17,608 nt of DNA from positions 1 to 17,608 of the forward strand of contig CALBPV010000037.1 in NCBI GenBank assembly GCA_937899265.1, read 5' to 3'. Both the position numbers and the translations under genes were made by a program. The DNA comes from an uncultured Bacteroidales bacterium (GTDB lineage: Bacteria; Bacteroidota; Bacteroidia; Bacteroidales; UBA3663). The stretch's first letter is position 1. Each line of letters begins with the position of its first letter. Shown here in pieces: positions 1 to 8,425 of this stretch. The notes beneath the pieces were generated by a model, which made no database searches, was not told the origin of the DNA, and saw only the letters and a program-made list of their open reading frames with translations.

Positions 1-1
1 C

Positions 2-175
2 TCGCCCGACGAGTTCAAACACTTCATCGGCCCCGAGATGCGTCTCGATTTGGTGATGCTCCGCAAGGAAGATGCCGTCAAGGACATGCTCCAATACTAC
101 ATGGGCAACAACACCGCCGAGCGCCAGGAGTTCATCATCGAGAACCTCGTGGTCGAGGAGGACGCTGTCGATTGA
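2..175 (+). CDS. parE: DNA topoisomerase IV subunit B, C-terminal end (partial)
   Basis: Open from the window edge in frame 2, giving the last 57 residues and a TGA at 173-175. The segment contains FIGPEMRLDLVMLRKEDAV followed by MLQYYMGNNTAERQEFII and an acidic tail. This matches the extreme C-terminus of type II topoisomerase B subunits (GyrB/ParE), where GKNTxERxxFI is a family hallmark. ParE, the ATPase subunit of the chromosome decatenase, is preferred over GyrB because in Bacteroides-type genomes parE is commonly followed by coaD and an S41 protease, as here. The ATPase and Toprim domains lie outside the window, so ParE versus GyrB rests on context. The gap to coaD is 49 bp with no visible promoter. 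Confidence 0.8.
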   Translation, partial: SPDEFKHFIGPEMRLDLVMLRKEDAVKDMLQYYMGNNTAERQEFIIENLVVEEDAVD

Positions 176-224
176 TTTTCCCGCGAGGGGTCTGTGAGGC
201 CTCCGTGCACCAAGTTCGAAAACT

Positions 225-731
225 ATGTACATCATTTTCCCGGGATCTTTTGACCCCTTCACCAAAGGCCACGCATCGGTGGTGAAACGTGCGTTGGCAT
301 TCTGCGACCGGATTCTCATCGCCGTAGGCTACAACGATGCCAAGAGTGCGATGTTTTCGGTCGGAGAACGTGTCCGTATGATAAGCGAATATTATGCCGA
401 CGAGCCCCGCATCGAAGTGACCGCCTACAATACGCTGACTGTCGATTATGCCCAGCAATTGGGCATCACCCACATCCTCAGGGGAGTACGTACGGTGGCC
501 GACTTTGAGTACGAACGTTCCATGGCCGATGTCAACCGCCACCTTTCGGGCATAGAAACCATCATGCTCTTCAACGAACCGGCAATGGCCCATATCTCGT
601 CGTCCACCGTTCGCGAGTTGCTCCACTATGGCAAAGATGTCACGGACTTCATGCCCGACGGCTTCAAGTTGCCTACGCCCGACAATCCACTGGCGCTCAA
701 CAAATTCCAATCTTCCATTCTCAAGAAATGA
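225..731 (+). CDS. coaD: Phosphopantetheine adenylyltransferase (CoA biosynthesis)
   Basis: Cytosolic enzyme of the penultimate step of CoA synthesis, transferring AMP from ATP to 4'-phosphopantetheine. The 168-residue product has the nucleotidyltransferase signature GSFDPFTKGH at residues 7-16, including the ATP-binding H16. It also has RGVRTVADFEYE at 86-97 and the second nucleotide-binding motif ISSSTVRE at 124-131, followed by KDVTDFMP. The length is slightly above the usual 155-165 because of a short C-terminal tail. The ATG at 225 places the signature at its normal distance from the N-terminus. The stop TGA overlaps the next gene's ATG in an ATGA at 728-731, suggesting translational coupling. 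Motifs are complete, so the call is firm. Confidence 0.96.
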   Translation: MYIIFPGSFDPFTKGHASVVKRALAFCDRILIAVGYNDAKSAMFSVGERVRMISEYYADEPRIEVTAYNTLTVDYAQQLGITHILRGVRTVADFEYERSMADVNRHLSGIETIMLFNEPAMAHISSSTVRELLHYGKDVTDFMPDGFKLPTPDNPLALNKFQSSILKK

Positions 732-2332
732 AACGTCTTCTTTCGATTCTCCTCCTTCTGCCGCTCCTCCTCCCCGTCCGGGGACAGGAAGCCGACCAGA
801 TGGCCTTGTCCCAAATCTTCAAGACCTATCAAGCCATACAATACCTATACGTCGATTCGGTCAACAGCACCCAATTGGCCGAAGCCGCCATACGCGGCAT
901 GATGGAGAAACTGGACCCCCACTCCGAATATCTCACCCCCGAACAGTTCAAAGCCCTGAACGAAAGCCTGGGCGGCAACTTCGACGGCATCGGCATCCGG
1001 TATCAGATGTCGAACGATACGCTCATCGTCATCAACACCGTGGCCGGCGGTCCTTCTGCCAAGGTAGGCATTTCCTCGGGCGACCGTATTCTGCGCGCCA
1101 ACGGCGAGGCTATCTCGGGTGTCAAAATGAACAACAACGAAGTACAAAAACGGCTGCGAGGCCCCAAAGGAACCTCGGTGCATCTCGATGTGCAGCGCGG
1201 CCGGGAAATGATAGCCTTCGATGTGATACGCGACAAGATTCCCGTCCAGTCGGTCAACGCGGCCTATATGGCAGCGCCCGGCATCGGATACATCAAGGTC
1301 GATCGCTTTGCCCAGACCACCCCGATGGAATTTGCCACCGCACTCGACAGCCTCACACAACTCGGAATGAATGACCTCATTACCGACCTGCGCGACAACG
1401 GAGGCGGCCTCCTGACGGCTGCTGTCGAACTGGCCAATTTCTTTATCCCCGCCGACCGTACCATTGTCTATACCCAGGGACGCACCCAAAACAAAGAAAT
1501 CTATCGTACCTGGGCCTCGAAGAAATTCCCCGGACACCTGGTGGTTCTGGTTGACGAGGAGAGTGCCTCGGCCTCCGAAATCTTCACCGGTGCCGTCCAG
1601 GATTACGACAGAGGAATCGTGGTGGGACGTCGCACCTTCGGCAAAGGTCTCGTCCAGCGACAGGTGACACTGCCCGGCGACGCAATGCTGAAACTCACCG
1701 TCAGCCACTACTACACTCCCTCGGGCCGTTGCATCCAGAAACCATATAAGAAGGGTAACAAGAAAGACTATTACAAGGATCTCGTAGAGCGCTACAACAA
1801 GGGAGAGTATTTCTCGATGGACTCCATCCACTTTCCCGACTCGCTCAAGTACAAGACCGAAGGGGGACGCACAGTCTATGGCGGTGGCGGCATCATGCCC
1901 GACATTTTTGTGCCCCTCGACACCACGCTCGTCAATCGCACCCATCGTGACATCATTGCCCGCGGCACCCTCAACCGTTTCGTGCTCCGTTACTTTGCCG
2001 ACCATCAGCGCCGCTTGCGGAAACAGTACCCCGAGTTCAGGGATTTCAATCACGGATTCTCCGTTTCTCCTGAAATGCTTGCCGAACTCCACGACAAAGC
2101 ACTGAGCGACAGCGTACGCCTCGATTCGGCAGAATGGGTGGCCTGTCAGCCGCTGCTCTCCACGCAGCTCAAAGCACAAATTGCAGCCGACCTTTATACC
2201 GACAGTGCATTCTCCGAGATTATGAATCTCACCAACCAGATTTACCTTCGTGCCCTCGACTTGTTGCTCAAAGAGGACGAGTATCTGGAGATTCTCCGCC
2301 CTGCTCCCCATTCCGGGAAAGCAGCATCCTGA
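728..2332 (+). CDS. S41 family C-terminal processing peptidase with PDZ domain
   Basis: A 534-residue exported serine protease of the CtpA/Prc type. Residues 1-20 form a signal peptide with a long leucine run ending near VRGQ. A PDZ domain spans about 82-165 (GGNFDGIGIRY, GGPSAKVGISSGDRILRANG). The S41 catalytic domain follows from about 185, with LRDNGGGLL at 221-229 and SASASEIF at 279-286. By the 25-residue Ser-Lys spacing known for Prc, the dyad is S281 and K306 (TFGKG at 303-307). About 190 further residues form a C-terminal extension of unassigned fold. Such enzymes trim or degrade envelope proteins in the periplasm; the substrate is unknown. It overlaps coaD by 4 bp and is separated from the MarC gene by 28 bp, so it sits inside a probable operon. 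Confidence 0.93.
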   Translation: MKRLLSILLLLPLLLPVRGQEADQMALSQIFKTYQAIQYLYVDSVNSTQLAEAAIRGMMEKLDPHSEYLTPEQFKALNESLGGNFDGIGIRYQMSNDTLIVINTVAGGPSAKVGISSGDRILRANGEAISGVKMNNNEVQKRLRGPKGTSVHLDVQRGREMIAFDVIRDKIPVQSVNAAYMAAPGIGYIKVDRFAQTTPMEFATALDSLTQLGMNDLITDLRDNGGGLLTAAVELANFFIPADRTIVYTQGRTQNKEIYRTWASKKFPGHLVVLVDEESASASEIFTGAVQDYDRGIVVGRRTFGKGLVQRQVTLPGDAMLKLTVSHYYTPSGRCIQKPYKKGNKKDYYKDLVERYNKGEYFSMDSIHFPDSLKYKTEGGRTVYGGGGIMPDIFVPLDTTLVNRTHRDIIARGTLNRFVLRYFADHQRRLRKQYPEFRDFNHGFSVSPEMLAELHDKALSDSVRLDSAEWVACQPLLSTQLKAQIAADLYTDSAFSEIMNLTNQIYLRALDLLLKEDEYLEILRPAPHSGKAAS

Positions 2333-2360
2333 GTTTTCCGATTTAATTTTCCGTACTAAC

Positions 2361-2960
2361 GTGTTTGAATCTGTTTTGTCATCTTTTTCCGTCCAAGAGA
2401 CCTTCAGCGCCTTCATTGTGCTGTTTGCCATGATTGATGTCACAGGTCTCACTCCCATCGTGATGGACCTTGAGAAGAAAACCGGACGCGTCAACGCCGG
2501 CGAGGCCGCCCTCGTCTCGCTCGCCATGCTGCTGGCTTTCCTGCTGCTGGGCAACCTGCTCCTTGAGCTCTTCAATGTTGACATCCACTCTTTTGCCGCT
2601 GCCGGAGCCATTGTCATCTTCATCATGGCCCTCGAGATGATTCTCGGCGTTGAGATATTCCACTATAACGACGGTCCCAAAGGCTCTTCCACCCTCGTCC
2701 CCGTCGTCTTCCCCCTCATTGCGGGAGCCGGCACCTTTACTGCCCTGCTGTCGCTTCGTGCCGAGTATGCACTCGTTAACATCGTGCTCGGCCTCTTGCT
2801 CAATATCCTCATCGTCTATATCGTGCTCAAGCATTTGCACGTGCTCGAACGCATCTTGGGCGAAGGCGGCATCTACCTGCTGCGCAAGTTCTTCGGAATC
2901 ATCCTGCTGGCCATTGCCGTCAAACTCTTTACCTCCAACATCGCTGCCATCATCCAATGA
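2361..2960 (+). CDS. MarC family integral membrane protein (UPF0056)
   Basis: About 199 residues, strongly hydrophobic, with roughly six membrane segments. Family hallmarks are AFIVLFAMIDVTGLTPIV near the N-terminus, the central PLIAGAGTFTALLSL, and a last segment containing FFGIILLAIAVKLF. MarC proteins are inner-membrane proteins, once linked to multiple antibiotic resistance but without an established substrate. I chose the GTG at 2361: it gives an N-terminus of the usual form, just before SFSVQETFSAF, and lies clear of the upstream stop at 2330-2332. The frame extends upstream to an ATG at 2250, but that start would overlap the protease gene and add 37 uncharacteristic residues. The stop overlaps the next ATG (ATGA at 2957-2960). 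Confidence 0.88.
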   Translation: MFESVLSSFSVQETFSAFIVLFAMIDVTGLTPIVMDLEKKTGRVNAGEAALVSLAMLLAFLLLGNLLLELFNVDIHSFAAAGAIVIFIMALEMILGVEIFHYNDGPKGSSTLVPVVFPLIAGAGTFTALLSLRAEYALVNIVLGLLLNILIVYIVLKHLHVLERILGEGGIYLLRKFFGIILLAIAVKLFTSNIAAIIQ

Positions 2961-3844
2961 CAAGCCTCCTTCTTCCCATCTACAATCACGACACCTCCCG
3001 TCTCATACGGGAACTCTGCCGACAGGCCGAATCCCTGCCGTCCGATTGGGAACTGATTGCGATGGAAGACGGTTCCACCCTCTTTACTGAACAAAACCGA
3101 AGAGCGTGCGCAGAAAATACGCGCACGTACCATATTTATAATAAGGAGAACGTCGGACGTGCGGCCATTCGCAACCGTCTGGCCGAAAAGGCCTGCGGCG
3201 AGTGGCTCATTTTCCTCGATTGCGATTCGTCCGTAGAATCTCCGCTTTGGCTTTCCCGCTATACCGAAGCCATTGCGAAGGCTGCGCCCGGAACCATTCT
3301 CTGCGGAGGACGACGCTACCGCGAGGCGGAAGCCTATCCTGCCGACTGTCAGTTGCATTGGCTTGTAGGGTCCAACCGCGAACCCTGCGTCGGTCCCGAT
3401 GAACCCGTCCGCAACTTCACGTCCAACAATTTTGCCGTGCGCCGGGACTTTTTCCTCTCCCACCCCTTCGACGAGCAGCTCCGCACCTACGGCCACGAAG
3501 ACACCCTTTTCGGATTCCAGGCCCTGAGAGCAGGAGCTCGCTACGGCTACGTCGATGCGCCTGTGGTTCACGACACTCTCGACAGTGATGAAGCGTTCCT
3601 CGACAAAACGGCTCAAAGTGTGGGCAATTTGGCTGCCATCGAATCCGAGCTCCTCCCCTCCGAGATTGCTCAGATACACCTCCTTCGCGTCAAGAACCGT
3701 CTCCGTGCCTTCGGATTGCTTCGGGTTTTGAAGGGGTTGGCTCCTTTTTTGTTACCCCGTCTCAAACGCTGTCTTTTGTCACCTCAAAGGTCGCTTAGAG
3801 CGTTCGATTTATATAAAATGACCCTCCTCAGCACACTTTTTTGA
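2957..3844 (+). CDS. Family 2 glycosyltransferase
   Basis: A 295-residue GT-A fold glycosyltransferase. The N-terminal strand MTSLLLPIYNHD is the typical GT2 start, followed by the nucleotide-contacting EDGS at 37-40. ENVGRAAIRNRL at 65-75 and FLDCD at 86-90 follow, with DCD acting as the DxD metal/nucleotide-sugar motif. NFTSNNFAVRR at 153-163 and GHEDTLFGFQALRAG at 179-193 fit the acceptor-side ED motif of inverting GT2 enzymes. No transmembrane domain is clear, so it is probably cytosolic or peripheral. The donor and acceptor cannot be read from the sequence; lipopolysaccharide or capsule synthesis is a guess. Translation is probably coupled to the MarC gene by ATGA. The last codons (LSTLF) run to just before the pectin promoter. 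Confidence 0.87.
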   Translation: MTSLLLPIYNHDTSRLIRELCRQAESLPSDWELIAMEDGSTLFTEQNRRACAENTRTYHIYNKENVGRAAIRNRLAEKACGEWLIFLDCDSSVESPLWLSRYTEAIAKAAPGTILCGGRRYREAEAYPADCQLHWLVGSNREPCVGPDEPVRNFTSNNFAVRRDFFLSHPFDEQLRTYGHEDTLFGFQALRAGARYGYVDAPVVHDTLDSDEAFLDKTAQSVGNLAAIESELLPSEIAQIHLLRVKNRLRAFGLLRVLKGLAPFLLPRLKRCLLSPQRSLRAFDLYKMTLLSTLF

Positions 3845-3851
3845 CTTTTTA

Positions 3852-3883
3852 TTTGGTTTATTTAACTAAATTGACTATCTTTG
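3852..3883 (+). promoter_or_regulatory. Bacteroidetes-type promoter for the pectin esterase gene
   Basis: TTTG at 3852-3855, a 20-nt spacer, then TATCTTTG at 3876-3883. This matches the Bacteroidetes primary sigma consensus (TTTG, 19-21 nt, TAnnTTTG). Transcription should start near 3886-3888, giving a leader of about 18 nt before the ATG at 3905. It begins 8 bp after the glycosyltransferase stop, so it separates the pectin genes from the upstream operon. Only the match to consensus is seen. Confidence 0.8.
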
Positions 3884-3904
3884 CACACACAAATATCCCT
3901 CCCT

Positions 3905-5668
3905 ATGACAAAAAAAATTTTCTCTATCCTTGCCTTCGCTTTGGTGACTCTCGCTGTGCTGACCAGTGCCGGTGAGAAGAAACCCGTCACCGTATTTATG
4001 ATAGGCGACTCGACGATGGCCAACAAACCCACCGAAAACGACAATCAGGAACGCGGCTGGGGGCAGATGCTTTCCGGCTATTTCACTTCCGATGTCGTTA
4101 TTGACAACCACGCCGTCAACGGACGCTCCTCTCTCTCCTTCATCAACGAGGGACGATGGGATGCCGTCATCAACAAGGTGCAGCCCGGCGACTATGTCAT
4201 CATACAGTTCGGCCACAATGACGAGAAACCCAAAGCCGACCGCCACACCGAACCCGGTTCGACATTCGACGACAACCTGCGCCGTTTCTGTCGCGAAACA
4301 ATGGCCAAGGGCGGCACGCCCATCCTGATGAATGCCATCGTGCGCCGCAACTTCATCCCCAATCCCGTCGATAAGGACGATGCTTTCGGCAAGACCGACG
4401 AAAAAGAGAAAACCTCTCCCGTCGAGGGCGATACGCTGGTCGAGACGCACATCCTCACACGTGCCGACGGTTCCAAAGCCAACTATCTCCTTCCCCCGAT
4501 GAACGTGGCCCGCGAACTCAACGTGCCGTTTGTCGATATGAACCGCATCACCCACGACTATATCCAGCAACTCGGCCCCGTGGAGTCCAAGAAACTCTTC
4601 TGCTGGATTGAGCCCAACACCAACCTCGCTGCCGTCAAGGGCCGCAAGGACAATACCCATCTCAACATTCACGGCGGACGCATCATCGCAGGTTTGGCGG
4701 TCGATGCCATAGGCGAAGCCGTACCTGCTCTCCGGCCCTTCATCCGCCACTACGACTATGTGGTGGCCAAAGACGGCTCCGGCGATTTCTTCTCCGTCCA
4801 GGAAGCTTTCGATGCCGTGCCCGACTTCCGCAAAGTACCCACCACCATTCTCGTCCAGCCCGGTGAGTACACAGAAAAACTCGTCTTGGCCGAGAGCAAA
4901 CAGAACGTTCGCCTCGTGGCCAAGGAAGAAGGCCGTTGCGTCCTCGCCTACGGGGACTGCGCCAAGACCCTCAACAACTTCGGCGAGGAAGTGGGAACCT
5001 CCGGCTCGTCATCCTGCTACATCTACGCTCCCGACTTCACTGCCGAAGGTATCACCTTCTCCAACACCGCCGGACGTGTCGGTCAGGCTGTTGCCCTCTT
5101 TGTCAAGGGAGACCGCGCCGTCTTCCGCCGCTGCCGTTTTCTGGGCAATCAGGACACCCTCTACCCCCACGGCGACAGCAACTCGGGAACCTCGCAGTCG
5201 CGCCAATACTATGAAGACTGCTACATCGAGGGCACCGTTGATTTCATCTTCGGATGGGCCACCTGCTACTTCAACCGCTGCACGCTCCACATGTTGGCCG
5301 ACGGCTACTATACGGCAGCCTCTACCCTCGAAGGCCAGACTGGCTTCGTCTTCAACAATTGTAAACTTACGGCTGACGAGGGTGTCAAGTCCTATCTCGG
5401 ACGTCCTTGGCGTCCCTACGCCAATGTGGTGTATCTCAACTGCGAGATGGGTGCCAACGTGCGTCCCGAAGGCTGGCACAATTGGGGCAAAGCCTCCAAC
5501 GAGACGACAGCCCGCTACTGCGAGTACGGCAACACGGGAGCCGGAGCCGACACTTCAGCCCGCGTCAAATGGGTCCGTATGCTCACTAAGGCCGAAAGCC
5601 AGCTCTATACTGTAGAAAAGGTGCTCGGGGGCAATGACAACTGGAAACCCGCATCATCGGACAAATAA
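3905..5668 (+). CDS. Fused CE12 pectin acetylesterase and CE8 pectin methylesterase, secreted
   Basis: A 587-residue two-enzyme fusion that de-esterifies pectin. Residues 1-22 form a signal peptide. The first domain (about 27-275) is an SGNH/GDSL hydrolase like rhamnogalacturonan acetylesterase: GDST with nucleophile S36, NGRSS at 72-76, GHND at 103-106 and DNTH with D249/H252. The second (about 283-580) is a pectin methylesterase beta-helix: YVVAKDGSGDFFSVQEAF at 285-302, QAVAL at 394-398, GNQDTLY with Q416/D417, GTVDFIFG with D446, and YLGRPW with R500/W502. These match the CE8 catalytic Asp, Asp and Arg positions. All key residues of both domains are present. The ATG at 3905 is chosen because an upstream TTG at 3881 lies inside the promoter. 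A GH105 gene follows after 47 bp, probably co-transcribed. Confidence 0.93.
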   Translation: MTKKIFSILAFALVTLAVLTSAGEKKPVTVFMIGDSTMANKPTENDNQERGWGQMLSGYFTSDVVIDNHAVNGRSSLSFINEGRWDAVINKVQPGDYVIIQFGHNDEKPKADRHTEPGSTFDDNLRRFCRETMAKGGTPILMNAIVRRNFIPNPVDKDDAFGKTDEKEKTSPVEGDTLVETHILTRADGSKANYLLPPMNVARELNVPFVDMNRITHDYIQQLGPVESKKLFCWIEPNTNLAAVKGRKDNTHLNIHGGRIIAGLAVDAIGEAVPALRPFIRHYDYVVAKDGSGDFFSVQEAFDAVPDFRKVPTTILVQPGEYTEKLVLAESKQNVRLVAKEEGRCVLAYGDCAKTLNNFGEEVGTSGSSSCYIYAPDFTAEGITFSNTAGRVGQAVALFVKGDRAVFRRCRFLGNQDTLYPHGDSNSGTSQSRQYYEDCYIEGTVDFIFGWATCYFNRCTLHMLADGYYTAASTLEGQTGFVFNNCKLTADEGVKSYLGRPWRPYANVVYLNCEMGANVRPEGWHNWGKASNETTARYCEYGNTGAGADTSARVKWVRMLTKAESQLYTVEKVLGGNDNWKPASSDK

Positions 5669-5715
5669 ACAGAGACGATTGCAATTCCACGTTCCTGTCA
5701 CAAAATACACAACTT

Positions 5716-6915
5716 ATGAAACTCTTATCCTATTTTGCAGCCGCAGCCATTCTCCTCTCTGCGTGCAGTGCCAAACCCAAGACCGAAACAGAGCCTTGGT
5801 CGGTTCGTATGGTCAAGTCGGAAATTACACGCATACCTTCCCCCGCCGGCATCGACTACAACACGCGCCTCAAGTGGAACTACACCCACGGCCTCGAACT
5901 CCAGTCGATGCTCATGGCTGCCCGTCAATATCCTCAAATCGATGCTACTGTGGCCGACTATGTCAAGGCTTACATGGATTCCATCATCACCCCCGACGGA
6001 CAGATTCGCACCTACAAGCTCCGCAATTATACGCTCGACCACATCAATCCCGGAAAGATGACATTCCTCTGGTATGACCGCACGGGCGATGCCCGCTTCA
6101 AGACGGTGCTCGACACGCTCTACAGACAGCTCACCACCCATCCGCGCGTTTCCGAGGGCGGCTTCTGGCACAAGAAAGCCTATCCCTGGCAGATGTGGCT
6201 CGACGGCATCTATATGGAAGCTCCCTTCTATGCGCAATATGCCCAACGTTTCCTCGAAGGCAAAGCTCAGACGGTTGCCTTCGACGATGTGGTGAGCCAA
6301 ATCACCGTCATCGCCCGCCATACCTACGATCCTGCCAACGGCCTCTATCGCCACGCCTGGGATGAAAGCCGCGAGCAGCAGTGGGCCGACTCCGTCACCG
6401 GTCAGGCTCCCCACGTTTGGGGACGTGCCCTCGGATGGTACGCAATGGCAATGGTCGATGTGCTCGATTTCCTGCCCCAAGGTTATGCAGGACGCGACTC
6501 CATCGTTGAGATTCTACGTCCCCTCGCAGCCAGTCTCCTCAAGATTGAAGATGCAGAGACAGGTGCCTGGTATCAGGTTTTGGACCAAGGGCAGCGCGAA
6601 GGCAATTACCTCGAAACGAGCTGCACAGCCATGTTTGCCTACACCTTCCTCAAAGCTGCCAAGTTGGGCTACCTTCCCGCAGAATATTGGGAACACGGTC
6701 TGAAAGCTCTCGACGGATTGAACCGCAACTTCATTCGCGAAGATGCCGACGGAACCATCTCTCTCACCCGCGTCTGCGGTGTGGCCGGTTTGGGCGGAAA
6801 TCCCTATCGTGACGGTTCGTTCGATTACTATGTCCACGAAATCATCCGCGACAACGACCCCAAGGGTGTCGGTCCGTACATCATGGCCTGCCTCTTGGCC
6901 GAAGCCGGGAAGTAA
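5716..6915 (+). CDS. GH105 unsaturated rhamnogalacturonyl/glucuronyl hydrolase, lipoprotein
   Basis: A 399-residue enzyme resembling YteR/YesR, which hydrolyse the unsaturated uronic acid left at the non-reducing end by pectate or rhamnogalacturonan lyases. The N-terminus is a lipoprotein signal with lipobox LSAC and acylated C17. The (alpha/alpha)6-barrel motifs are KWNYTHGLELQSM near 53-65, YPWQMWLDGIYM at 156-167 (D163 corresponds by motif to the catalytic Asp of YteR), HAWDES at 213-218 and WGRALGWY at 235-242. Near the C-terminus are CGVAGLGG and DGSFDYYV. The length fits the family. It lies 47 bp behind the CE12-CE8 gene with no promoter between, indicating one transcript. Periplasmic or outer-membrane location cannot be decided. 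Confidence 0.93.
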   Translation: MKLLSYFAAAAILLSACSAKPKTETEPWSVRMVKSEITRIPSPAGIDYNTRLKWNYTHGLELQSMLMAARQYPQIDATVADYVKAYMDSIITPDGQIRTYKLRNYTLDHINPGKMTFLWYDRTGDARFKTVLDTLYRQLTTHPRVSEGGFWHKKAYPWQMWLDGIYMEAPFYAQYAQRFLEGKAQTVAFDDVVSQITVIARHTYDPANGLYRHAWDESREQQWADSVTGQAPHVWGRALGWYAMAMVDVLDFLPQGYAGRDSIVEILRPLAASLLKIEDAETGAWYQVLDQGQREGNYLETSCTAMFAYTFLKAAKLGYLPAEYWEHGLKALDGLNRNFIREDADGTISLTRVCGVAGLGGNPYRDGSFDYYVHEIIRDNDPKGVGPYIMACLLAEAGK

Positions 6916-6984
6916 TCCCCCCCCCCTTTTTTTCGCAATAACAATATTTCCGCATAAACAACATTTTATAAACCTACAGAAACA

Positions 6985-7221
6985 ATGTTTCAATTTTTAC
7001 AGGCCAAACATCGCGACACTTACATCCATTTGGCTTTCAAGCATTGGGTAAGTCCCAGTCGCGTCTATTCAATCGCACACGGCTCCCACACGAAGAACCA
7101 ACGCGAAAAAGCTGTACAGCAAGAATTGCTGGAACTCGGAATCATCCATCGTCAGTCCGGACACCATCATTCCGACTCTGCCCCCGAAGTTTCCTCTGCC
7201 AAATCTCCGGAGAGCAAATAA
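6985..7221 (+). CDS. Small protein of unknown function upstream of purT
   Basis: A 78-residue ORF running from an ATG at 6985 to a TAA that ends one base before the purT ATG. I do not recognise a named family. The first 55 residues look like a compact fold with aromatic and basic residues (FQFLQAKHRDTYIHLAFKHW, then SPSRVYSIAHG and a helical QQELLELGIIHR). A low-complexity tail rich in His, Ser, Pro and Glu follows. The HW-SPSRVYSIAHG part could be a helix-turn-helix-like turn, but that is only an impression. Its tight spacing to purT and protein-like composition support a real gene. Another ORF on the same strand in a different frame (7044-7226) is weaker. The 69-bp gap behind GH105 contains a C9T7 tract and no clear promoter. 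Confidence 0.6.
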   Translation: MFQFLQAKHRDTYIHLAFKHWVSPSRVYSIAHGSHTKNQREKAVQQELLELGIIHRQSGHHHSDSAPEVSSAKSPESK

Positions 7222-7222
7222 A

Positions 7223-8425
7223 ATGAAAAAAATACTTTTGTTGGGCAGCGGCGAGTTGGGCAAGGAATTCGTGATAGCTGCCATGCGCGCCGGTCAATAT
7301 GTGATAGCGTGCGACCGTTATGACAACGCGCCCGCCATGCAGGTGGCCGACGAGCGCGAGGTGTTTTCGATGCTCGACGGCGATGCCCTCGAGGCCGTTG
7401 TGAACAAGCACAAGCCGGACATCATCGTGCCCGAGATTGAGGCCATCCGCACCGAGCGTCTCTTCAAGTTCGAGGAGCAGGGCATTCAGGTGGTTCCTTC
7501 GGCACGTGCCGTAAACTTCACCATGAACCGCCGTGCAATACGCGATTTGGCAGCCAAGGAACTGGGTCTGCGTACAGCTAAGTATTTCTACGCCAAGACC
7601 TTCGACGAGTTCAAGGCCGCTGTGGCGGAAATCGGCTTCCCTTGCGTGGTAAAACCCCTGATGTCAAGCAGCGGCCACGGACAGAGCTATGTGCACAATG
7701 AGGCCGAGGTGGAGTCCTCCTTCCGCGAAGCGATGGAGGGTTCGCGCGGCGACGTGAAGGAGGTCATCGTGGAGGAATTCATCGACTTCGACTCGGAATT
7801 CACCCTCCTCACCGTGACGCAGCAACACGGTTGGCCCACGCTGTTCTGTCCCCCAATCGGTCACGTCCAGAAACAGGGAGACTACCGCGAGTCCTGGCAG
7901 CCCTACCAAATCCCGGACGAAGCCTTGAAACAGGCCCAAATGATGGCCGACAAAGTGACCAAAGCCCTCACGGGCGCCGGTATCTGGGGTGTGGAATTTT
8001 TCCTGACGAAACAAGGCAAAGTCATCTTCTCGGAACTTTCGCCCCGTCCGCATGACACCGGTATGGTGACCCTGGGGCACACCACCAACCTCTCGGAGTT
8101 CGAACTCCACCTGCGTGCCGTGTTGGGTCTGCCCATTGCAGGCATCCATCTGGAACATGCCGGAGCCTCGGCCGTCATTCTGTCACCCACGGAAGCCAAG
8201 ACTCCCGTTGACAGGTCGCTGCTCCCCTACAATCTCGAAGAACCCCTTCGCGAGGATCGTACCCGCATCCGTATCTTCGGCAAGCCCGAGGCGCACAAGG
8301 GGCGCCGCATGGGGGTCGTTCTCTGCTACGGCGAGGTGGATGACGATGTCAATGCCCTCCGCGACAAAGCCAAACGTTTGGCACAGACCGTCCTGGGCAC
8401 ACATCCCTACGAGAAACTGAAATGA
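7223..8425 (+). CDS. purT: Formate-dependent phosphoribosylglycinamide formyltransferase
   Basis: A cytosolic ATP-grasp enzyme that makes formyl-GAR from GAR, formate and ATP in purine synthesis, avoiding formyl-tetrahydrofolate. The 400 residues match the family (E. coli PurT is 392). The N-terminal domain starts MKKILLLGSGELGKE, with GSGELG at 8-13. The ATP-grasp domain shows FPCVVKPLMSSSGHGQ at 139-154, IVEEFIDFDSEFTLL at 182-196, GAGIWGVEFF at 251-260 and the metal-binding SELSPRPHDTGMVTL at 270-284. All regions look intact. The stop codon overlaps the next ATG (ATGA at 8422-8425), so translation is probably coupled to the acyltransferase gene even though the functions are not obviously linked. 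Confidence 0.96.
   Translation: MKKILLLGSGELGKEFVIAAMRAGQYVIACDRYDNAPAMQVADEREVFSMLDGDALEAVVNKHKPDIIVPEIEAIRTERLFKFEEQGIQVVPSARAVNFTMNRRAIRDLAAKELGLRTAKYFYAKTFDEFKAAVAEIGFPCVVKPLMSSSGHGQSYVHNEAEVESSFREAMEGSRGDVKEVIVEEFIDFDSEFTLLTVTQQHGWPTLFCPPIGHVQKQGDYRESWQPYQIPDEALKQAQMMADKVTKALTGAGIWGVEFFLTKQGKVIFSELSPRPHDTGMVTLGHTTNLSEFELHLRAVLGLPIAGIHLEHAGASAVILSPTEAKTPVDRSLLPYNLEEPLREDRTRIRIFGKPEAHKGRRMGVVLCYGEVDDDVNALRDKAKRLAQTVLGTHPYEKLK

Noticed and set aside
2250..2360. Upstream start for the MarC gene
   Set aside because: It would overlap the protease gene by 83 bp and add residues unlike any MarC N-terminus; GTG at 2361 fits the family.
845..2626. Long minus-strand ORF (593 codons)
   Set aside because: It lies opposite the S41 protease and MarC genes, both with complete family motifs. 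The minus frame has no recognisable domain and arises from GC-rich codon bias.
7233..7240. TACTTTTG resembling a -7 element
   Set aside because: It lies inside the first codons of purT with no -33 partner at the correct distance, and it would start transcripts within the gene.
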